From positions 1 to 19,530 of the forward strand of contig CALMPB010000180.1 of assembly GCA_937871985.1 (NCBI GenBank): a stretch of 19,530 nucleotides of DNA, given 5' to 3'. The position numbers were made by a program, and so were the translations under genes. The notes beneath the pieces are model-generated. The model saw only the letters and a program-made list of their open reading frames with translations, was not told the origin of the DNA and made no database searches. Below are positions 14,611 to 19,530 of the stretch, piece after piece. Every line of letters starts with the position of its first letter. Positions within the stretch are counted from its first letter, which is position 1. This DNA comes from an uncultured Burkholderiaceae bacterium (GTDB lineage: Bacteria > Pseudomonadota > Gammaproteobacteria > Burkholderiales > Burkholderiaceae).

Positions 14611-14626
14611 TTGTGATAACTGCGGA
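14611..14626 (+). promoter_or_regulatory. Shared motif TTGTGATAACTGCGGA in the decoy/two-component divergent region
   Basis: The motif lies in the 292 bases between the MXKDX gene (left) and the response regulator (right). A copy with one mismatch lies upstream of dipZ at 19500-19515. It is followed by GATAAT (14630-14635), a possible -10 box for the response regulator, and GCGGA/TCCGC form an inverted repeat at 14622-14639. It may be the binding site of the local response regulator. Confidence 0.45.
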
Positions 14627-14671
14627 CTGGATAATCCGCGACAATAGGGGTCATCGACAAAGGGACTCTTC

Positions 14672-15382
14672 ATGAACAGCGCCAGGCGGATTTTGATCGT
14701 CGAGGACGACGAACATATTGCGGATCTGCTGCAATTGCATTTGCGCGACGAAGGCTATGCCATCACCCATGCGGCGGACGGCGACGAAGGCGCGCGGCTG
14801 CTCGAGCAGGGGCATTGGGACGCCATTGTGCTCGATCTGATGCTGCCGGGCGTGGACGGGCTGGAAATCTGCAAGCGGGCCCGAACCATGGATCGCTATG
14901 TGCCCATCATCATCACCAGCGCCCGGTCCAGCGAGGTGCATCGCATTCTTGGTCTGGAGCTTGGGGCGGACGACTATCTGGCCAAGCCTTTCTCGGTGCT
15001 GGAGCTGGTGGCGCGGGTGAAGGCGCTGCTGCGCCGCACCGAAGCGCTGGCGCGCAACGCCCGGGCGGAAGCGGGCGCGCTGATTGCCGACGGCCTGACC
15101 ATCGACCCCGTTTCGCGCAGCGTGACGCTGGATGGCAAGCCGCTGGAGCTCACTCCCAGGGAATTCGACCTGCTTTATTTTTTCGCGCGCCACCCGAACC
15201 GGGTTTTCTCGCGTCTGGAATTGCTGAACGAAGTATGGGGCTATCAGCACGATGGCTACGAACATACGGTGAACACGCACATCAACCGGCTGCGCACCAA
15301 GATAGAAATCGACCCCTCATCCCCGCAGCGCATTCTTACCGCCTGGGGCCATGGCTACAAGTTCGCCGCGCCGGGCGGCTAA
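14672..15382 (+). CDS. OmpR/PhoB-family response regulator
   Basis: A 236-residue two-domain regulator. The receiver domain (1-120) has the acidic pocket Glu11-Asp12, phospho-acceptor Asp55 in VLDLMLPG, Thr82 and Lys105 in AKPF. The winged-helix effector (about 140-233) has LTPREFDLLYFFARHPNRVFSR and the recognition-helix region VNTHINRLRTKIE. AAGGGA precedes the ATG. It is phosphorylated by the histidine kinase encoded 48 bases downstream. Its position between two methionine sulfoxide reductase operons suggests that it controls them, as HprR (YedW) controls msrPQ in E. coli; this is inference. Confidence 0.93.
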   Translation: MNSARRILIVEDDEHIADLLQLHLRDEGYAITHAADGDEGARLLEQGHWDAIVLDLMLPGVDGLEICKRARTMDRYVPIIITSARSSEVHRILGLELGADDYLAKPFSVLELVARVKALLRRTEALARNARAEAGALIADGLTIDPVSRSVTLDGKPLELTPREFDLLYFFARHPNRVFSRLELLNEVWGYQHDGYEHTVNTHINRLRTKIEIDPSSPQRILTAWGHGYKFAAPGG

Positions 15383-15430
15383 AGGCCGCCAACAATAGTC
15401 CGCCGCCATAAAGGTTCAATAAGACCAATC

Positions 15431-16891
15431 ATGAAACGCCTGACCGTCACGCAAAGCCTGTCCGCCGTATTCGTGGTGCTGTTGCTGGCCTGCAGCGCGG
15501 TGTCCGCCTGGCTGCAGATCAACGCCAGCACCCGCCACGAACAAGAGGTGGTTCAGCGGGTATCCTTCGGGTTGGCCGAGCATATTGCGGGCACTACCCA
15601 GCTTATGGACGCCAGCGGCTGGCGCCCGGATGCGGTGCGAACGCTGTTCGACCAGCTCATGGCCGTGAACCCTTCGGTCGAGCTGTACCTGCTGGACAAC
15701 CAGGGCCGCGTTGTGGGCGATGCCGCGCCGAAAGGAGACATCAAGCGCAAGCAGGTCGACCTTGCGCCCATTGGCCGCTTCCTGGCCGGCGACCATCTGC
15801 CCTTACTGGGAGACGATCCACGCAGCGCCACGGGGCGCAAGGTATTCAGTGTGGCGCCGGTAAAAGTGGACGGCAGGCGCGCGGGGTATGTGTACGTGGT
15901 GCTACAGGGCCAGGCGCACGATGCCGCCGCCCAGGCGCGGTCTACGGACCGCGTGCTGCAGCTGTCCCTGTTGATGCTTGGCCTCGTTGCGCTGCTGGCG
16001 CTGGCCATGGGCTTGATCGCCTTTCGCCTGATTACCCGTCCGCTGAAAGCGCTTACTCAATCCGTGCGGAATTTCGACGCCCAGGGCGAGCAGGCCGCGG
16101 CGCTTGCCGCCGGCGGCGCCCACAACCTTGCAAGCGACGACATTTCCATACTGCGGGAGGCCTTTGCCCAGATGGGCCGGCGCATCGGCGAACAGTGGCG
16201 CGAGCTGTCCAGCCTGGATCAGCAGAGGCGGGATCTTATTGCGAATATCTCGCACGACCTGCGCACGCCACTGACTTCCCTGCACGGCTATCTGGAAACG
16301 CTGCGCCTGAAGAACGACACGCTTGACTCGGATGAGCGGCGCAAATACCTGGACATTGCCTTGTCCCAAAGCGAGAAGGTGCGCCACCTGGCGCAGGAAC
16401 TGTTCGAGCTGGCCCGCCTGGAATCGGGCTTGGTCAAGGCCGAGCCCGAAGCCTTCGCCCTACCCGATCTGCTTCAGGACGTGATCCAGAAATGCGAGCT
16501 GGCGGCCCAGGCGCGCGAACAAACGATTGCCGTGGATATTGCGCAGCCGTTGCCCGCCATACTTGCCGATGTCGGCATGGTCGAGCGGGTGCTTACCAAT
16601 CTGCTGGACAATGCCATACGCCATACCCCGCACGGCACGCGCATCCAGATAATCCTCGCCGCCTCGCATGGCGAAGTCGCAGCCGAGATCCGCGACAACG
16701 GCCCCGGAATTCCGGCGGAGCAGCGCGGCGCGCTATTCGTATACGCACCGGCGCTGCGCCGCGTGGGCAGCGAGGCCGGAGGGCTTGGCTTGATTGTGGT
16801 GCGCCGCCTGCTGCAACTGAATCGGGGCGACATCGAATATGTGGAAACGGAAAGCGGAACCACGTTCCGCTTTCATCTGCCAGCCGCGTAG
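15431..16891 (+). CDS. Membrane sensor histidine kinase of the two-component pair
   Basis: The 486-residue kinase has two membrane helices (about 9-29 and 177-199) enclosing a periplasmic sensor of roughly 147 residues without cysteine, a HAMP linker starting FRLITRPLKAL, the HisKA box SHDLRTPLTS with His275, and an ATPase domain with Asn394 in LLDNAIRHTP, DNGPGIP (422-428) and GGLGL (450-454). The F-box between G1 and G2, usually like FxRFYR, reads LFVYAPALRR. The signal is not readable; oxidant damage in the envelope is suggested by the neighbours. The ribosome binding site is weak, so expression may depend on the response regulator gene 48 bases upstream. The gene converges on msrB with only 24 bases between. 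Confidence 0.92.
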   Translation: MKRLTVTQSLSAVFVVLLLACSAVSAWLQINASTRHEQEVVQRVSFGLAEHIAGTTQLMDASGWRPDAVRTLFDQLMAVNPSVELYLLDNQGRVVGDAAPKGDIKRKQVDLAPIGRFLAGDHLPLLGDDPRSATGRKVFSVAPVKVDGRRAGYVYVVLQGQAHDAAAQARSTDRVLQLSLLMLGLVALLALAMGLIAFRLITRPLKALTQSVRNFDAQGEQAAALAAGGAHNLASDDISILREAFAQMGRRIGEQWRELSSLDQQRRDLIANISHDLRTPLTSLHGYLETLRLKNDTLDSDERRKYLDIALSQSEKVRHLAQELFELARLESGLVKAEPEAFALPDLLQDVIQKCELAAQAREQTIAVDIAQPLPAILADVGMVERVLTNLLDNAIRHTPHGTRIQIILAASHGEVAAEIRDNGPGIPAEQRGALFVYAPALRRVGSEAGGLGLIVVRRLLQLNRGDIEYVETESGTTFRFHLPAA

Positions 16892-16915
16892 CGATCTGGT
16901 GCGCCATACAGCCCA

Positions 16916-17461
16916 TCAGGCCTGATCCGGCTTGAACTGCAGTGCCAGACCATCCATGCAATAGCGCAGGCCAGTGGGCCTGGGGCCGTCGTCGAAGACA
17001 TGCCCGAGGTGGCCTTCGCAACGCCTGCAGCGGACTTCGGTGCGCATCATGCCGAAGGAATTGTCGGCCCTCGTTTCCACGGCATTGTCCAAAGGCTTCC
17101 AGAAGCTGGGCCAACCGGTGTGGCTTTCGAACTTGGTCTTCGAAGAGAACAGCGGCAAAGCACAACCCGCGCAGGCGAAGATGCCGGCGCGATGCTCGTT
17201 ATTGAGCGGGCTGCTGTAGGCCGGTTCGGTACCCTGCTCCCGAAGGATGCGGTACTGCGCGGGGGAGAGCCTGCGGCGCCATTCTTCGTCGCTCAGATGG
17301 AAGGCATCGTCCTGCCCGCCCGCCGCCGCGGTACCGGACTGGGCCATAGCCCCGGCCGCTTTGCCCGCGACCGCCTCGGCGCCGGCCCCGCGGACCCAAA
17401 GGAAATAGGCCAGCGGCGCAACGCCCGCTGCCAAGCCCAGAAATTGACGACGATTTGCCAT
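16916..17461 (-). CDS. msrB: Peptide-methionine (R)-S-oxide reductase MsrB with Tat-type signal
   Basis: From the ATG at 17461 (strong AGGAGG upstream) the product has 181 residues. It begins MANRRQFLG, a good twin-arginine motif, followed by a hydrophobic stretch to about residue 28. The MsrB core (56-175) has zinc cysteines Cys97/Cys100 and Cys145/Cys148, HTGWPSFW (114-121), GHVFDDGP, and catalytic Cys168 in RYCMDGLAL, where RYCxN is usual. It reduces the R-epimer of methionine sulfoxide, complementing MsrA. Folded, zinc-loaded export through Tat would explain the twin arginine. It lies 97 bases downstream of dipZ on the same strand, so DipZ probably feeds it electrons. An upstream in-frame extension to 17590 lacks support. 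Confidence 0.93.
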   Translation of the reverse strand: MANRRQFLGLAAGVAPLAYFLWVRGAGAEAVAGKAAGAMAQSGTAAAGGQDDAFHLSDEEWRRRLSPAQYRILREQGTEPAYSSPLNNEHRAGIFACAGCALPLFSSKTKFESHTGWPSFWKPLDNAVETRADNSFGMMRTEVRCRRCEGHLGHVFDDGPRPTGLRYCMDGLALQFKPDQA

Positions 17462-17528
17462 GATTGCCTCCTGGATGAATCGATAAGAACATTGATGAAA
17501 GCCGATGCGGCGTATCAAAAGGGCCGCT

Positions 17529-17552
17529 GCGGCAGGCCAAGCCGGCCACCGC
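17529..17552 (-). other. Intercistronic hairpin between dipZ and msrB
   Basis: GCGGCAGGCC, loop AAGCC, GGCCACCGC pairs as a GC-rich stem with one bulged base, about seven bases after the dipZ stop codon on the minus-strand transcript. There is no T run, so it is more likely an mRNA-stabilising or attenuating element than a full terminator. Confidence 0.35.
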
Positions 17553-17558
17553 AAGAAA

Positions 17559-19397
17559 TCAGCCGAACGTAAACGCGTACGCTTCCACACCCGGATCCAG
17601 AAACTCGATTTCGAATGTCCGGTCCCGCACGGCTCCCTTCTGGCGCACCAACTGGTACAGGCGCTGGCTTGTCACCTGGCCCGAACCGTCTTCGGCCACG
17701 TCGCTGCCATGGTCGGCTCCGGGCGGCGCGCCGTCGATGCGTACGCGAAAGCGCACGGGACGGCCATCCGACGAGGGCCCCAGCACCAGATGCAGATCCC
17801 GTGCATGGAACCGAAACTGTATCTTGCCGCCCGGCGCGGCCAGTTGCGCCTCCTCCTGGCCGACCTTCCACGCCCCTTCCAGCGCCCACTGGTTCAGCGC
17901 CAGCGAGGTATTGGCGGCATAGGTATGCAACTGGTCTCCAACCTGGCCGCCCGGTGACGCGAAGTTTTCCGCCCGCGCATAGCCGATATAGGTTTCGGGA
18001 GACTCCACTTCGGACATATCGGGCGCCATTTCCACGCCGGTGGCCTTGGTGCTTACCAACTGGCCGGACACCTTTTGCCGGCCCGCCTCGGCCAGCAGTT
18101 GCTGGATGACCCGTTCGGACTTGTCGTACTCACCTTCGCCGAAGTGGTGGAAACGGATGCGCCCCTGCGCATCGACAAAATAATGCGCAGGCCAGTACTG
18201 GTTGTTGAAAGCCTTCCAGATAGCATAGTTGTTGTCGATGGCGACCGGATAGTCGACACCCAGATCGGCCACGGCCTTCTTGACGTTGGCGACATTGCGC
18301 TCGAACGCGAACTCCGGCGCGTGCACGCCTATTACCACCAGCCCTTGATCCCGGTATTTGTCCGCCCAGGCGCGCACGTACGGCAAGGCGCGCAGGCAAT
18401 TGATGCATGAATACGTCCAGAAATCGATCAGCACCACTTTGCCGCGCAAATCCTTGGCCGAGAGCGGCGGGGAATTGAGCCACTGAACCGCGCCATCCAG
18501 GGAAGGCATGATGCCCTCCACGGGCAGGGAAGACGCCGGCCCCGCCTGAACGTTGGCACTGGCCGGCAAAACGGGCTCGCCCCCTGAAGCCGAAGATTCG
18601 TCCGCCGAGCCGGCCATTGCCATCGAAGGCGAGCCGTCGACCGGTAGTTCGGAATTCTGCCTGGCGCGGTTTGGCGTCAAGGCGGAAATCAGCGAATCCT
18701 CGATGCGGGTGGTGCCCGCCACCGACAACTTCGCCAGCAGTCCGGTATCCATGCCTGTTACCACAGCCGCCGCCCCGCACAGCATGGCAATGCCCAGCCC
18801 GCGCCGTATCCATTCGCCAACGCCCAGCCCGCGCTTCATGGCCGCGAAAATCTTCGCGCCGGCAAACAGGGCCAGCCCAAGCGACGTGGCCGCGCCCGCC
18901 GCATACGCCAGCAGCAGCAAAGTGGTGGTGGCACTTGCGCCCTGGATGGCCGCGCCGGTCAGCACGATGCCCAGGATGGGGCCGGCGCACGGTGCCCAGA
19001 GCAGGCCGGTGGCGCCGCCCAGGACAAACGATGCCAGGGGCGATTCGCCGCCGTTGCCGCCGGCACCCGAGCTATTTGCCAAGCGATTGCCCACGGCGAC
19101 GAACGGCCGGGAAAGCATCTCGGAAAACACAGGAAAGATCAGCGCCAGGCCGAAGAGGACGATAAGCGCGATCGCCAGCCACCGGCCATATTCGTTGGCC
19201 TTGACCACCCACCCGCCGCCCACCGCGGCAAGCGTGGCGAAAACCGCGAAGGTCAGCACCATGCCCGCCAACAGCGGAAGACGGGAGCGCATGAAAGACT
19301 GGTCGGCGCGCGCAAAGACGAACGGCAGCACCGGCAGGATGCAGGGACTGAGTATGGTGAGCACACCGCCAAGATAGGCAAGCAGGAAAAGCAGCAT
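17559..19397 (-). CDS. dipZ: DipZ-like thiol-disulfide transporter: CcdA/DsbD membrane domain fused to a TlpA-like thioredoxin and a C-terminal domain
   Basis: From the ATG at 19397 the protein has 612 residues. The first 230 form a CcdA/DsbD-like membrane domain whose two redox cysteines lie in SPCILPVLPF (Cys19) and WAPCAGPILG (Cys137). A Ser/Ala/Pro-rich linker leads to a thioredoxin domain (about 300-440) with WTYSCINCLRALP (Cys331, Cys334). The last 150 residues are a beta-rich domain as in mycobacterial-type DipZ. It takes electrons from cytoplasmic thioredoxin and delivers them outside, here probably to MsrB and MsrA. A frame extension to an ATG at 19481 exists, but family proteins begin at MLLFLLAYLGG. 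It heads an operon with msrB. Confidence 0.9.
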   Translation of the reverse strand: MLLFLLAYLGGVLTILSPCILPVLPFVFARADQSFMRSRLPLLAGMVLTFAVFATLAAVGGGWVVKANEYGRWLAIALIVLFGLALIFPVFSEMLSRPFVAVGNRLANSSGAGGNGGESPLASFVLGGATGLLWAPCAGPILGIVLTGAAIQGASATTTLLLLAYAAGAATSLGLALFAGAKIFAAMKRGLGVGEWIRRGLGIAMLCGAAAVVTGMDTGLLAKLSVAGTTRIEDSLISALTPNRARQNSELPVDGSPSMAMAGSADESSASGGEPVLPASANVQAGPASSLPVEGIMPSLDGAVQWLNSPPLSAKDLRGKVVLIDFWTYSCINCLRALPYVRAWADKYRDQGLVVIGVHAPEFAFERNVANVKKAVADLGVDYPVAIDNNYAIWKAFNNQYWPAHYFVDAQGRIRFHHFGEGEYDKSERVIQQLLAEAGRQKVSGQLVSTKATGVEMAPDMSEVESPETYIGYARAENFASPGGQVGDQLHTYAANTSLALNQWALEGAWKVGQEEAQLAAPGGKIQFRFHARDLHLVLGPSSDGRPVRFRVRIDGAPPGADHGSDVAEDGSGQVTSQRLYQLVRQKGAVRDRTFEIEFLDPGVEAYAFTFG

Positions 19398-19499
19398 GAG
19401 GACGCGTCCTATGAATATCCAGGGCGCCGCATAAACGCGGCCGGTATCTGGATTATTCTCGAATCGCCATGGCGAAGTCATCCCCAAAAGCTAAAGTTT

Positions 19500-19515
19500 T
19501 TGTGATAAATGCGGA
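19500..19515 (+). promoter_or_regulatory. Second copy of the shared motif, TTGTGATAAATGCGGA, upstream of dipZ
   Basis: Fifteen of sixteen bases match the copy at 14611-14626, and in both cases CCGC follows within a few bases. It lies 103 bases before the preferred dipZ start (or 19 before the alternative). Relative to dipZ it has the same orientation as the first copy has relative to the MXKDX-msrA operon. Confidence 0.45.
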
Positions 19516-19530
19516 TTTTCACCGCCCAGC

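Noticed and set aside
16915..16926. Perfect 12-base palindrome ATCAGGCCTGAT over the msrB stop codon
   Set aside because: It has no loop or T run and encodes the last residues; too short to call a terminator or operator.
18130..18990. Second long minus-strand frame inside dipZ
   Set aside because: Arg/Gly/His-rich shadow typical of high-GC DNA; the DipZ frame carries all conserved motifs.

Overview
The window looks like chromosomal DNA of a betaproteobacterium. Alcaligenaceae (a Bordetella, Pusillimonas or Castellaniella relative) is my best guess. It rests on the protein styles (MXKDX-repeat protein, HTH-citrate synthase-like protein, YhhS-type MFS carrier) and on high GC in most genes. No rRNA, tRNA, CRISPR array, insertion sequence or replication origin was seen.

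Layout. (1) 1-3578: a defence-like block with lower GC. A MazG-like nucleotide pyrophosphohydrolase overlaps by ATGA a large protein that carries an N-terminal GIY-YIG nuclease domain, a DUF2075/Schlafen-3-type helicase domain and the beginning of a C-terminal S24/LexA-like domain, cut by the window edge. A class II Fic protein (DUF4172 type) diverges from them and has a perfect TTGACA box placed so that its mRNA would be leaderless. (2) 3558-7015: ordinary metabolism, with an MFS carrier, a PLP-dependent threo-3-hydroxyaspartate/serine/threonine ammonia-lyase, a DUF6790 membrane protein and a DUF2478 protein. (3) 7366-10629: an aromatic-catabolism-like cluster, with a VanA/TsaM/dicamba-monooxygenase-like Rieske oxygenase, a MarR regulator, an SDR dehydrogenase and a BD-FAE/kynurenine-formamidase-like hydrolase. 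No reductase or ferredoxin is present. (4) 10714-13197: a DinB-fold protein, a MerR-type HTH fused to a citrate synthase-like domain whose catalytic residues are eroded, and a small cupin. (5) 13293-19487: an envelope methionine sulfoxide repair block. It contains a membrane-targeted one-Cys MsrA, a methionine-rich MXKDX-repeat periplasmic protein, an OmpR/EnvZ-type two-component pair, a Tat-type MsrB, and a DipZ-like CcdA-thioredoxin fusion that can carry electrons across the membrane.

Most interesting system: block 5 reads as a self-contained periplasmic oxidant-scavenging machine. A 16-methionine decoy protein would absorb oxidant, MsrA and MsrB would reduce it, DipZ would supply electrons, and the two-component system would sense the stress. 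A 16-nt motif (TTGTGATAA, C or A, TGCGGA) occurs both in the divergent decoy/regulator promoter region and just upstream of dipZ, and may tie the operons into one regulon. Second in interest are the HTH-citrate synthase-like probable pseudoenzyme with a likely operator over its own promoter, and the nuclease-helicase-S24 plus MazG pair.
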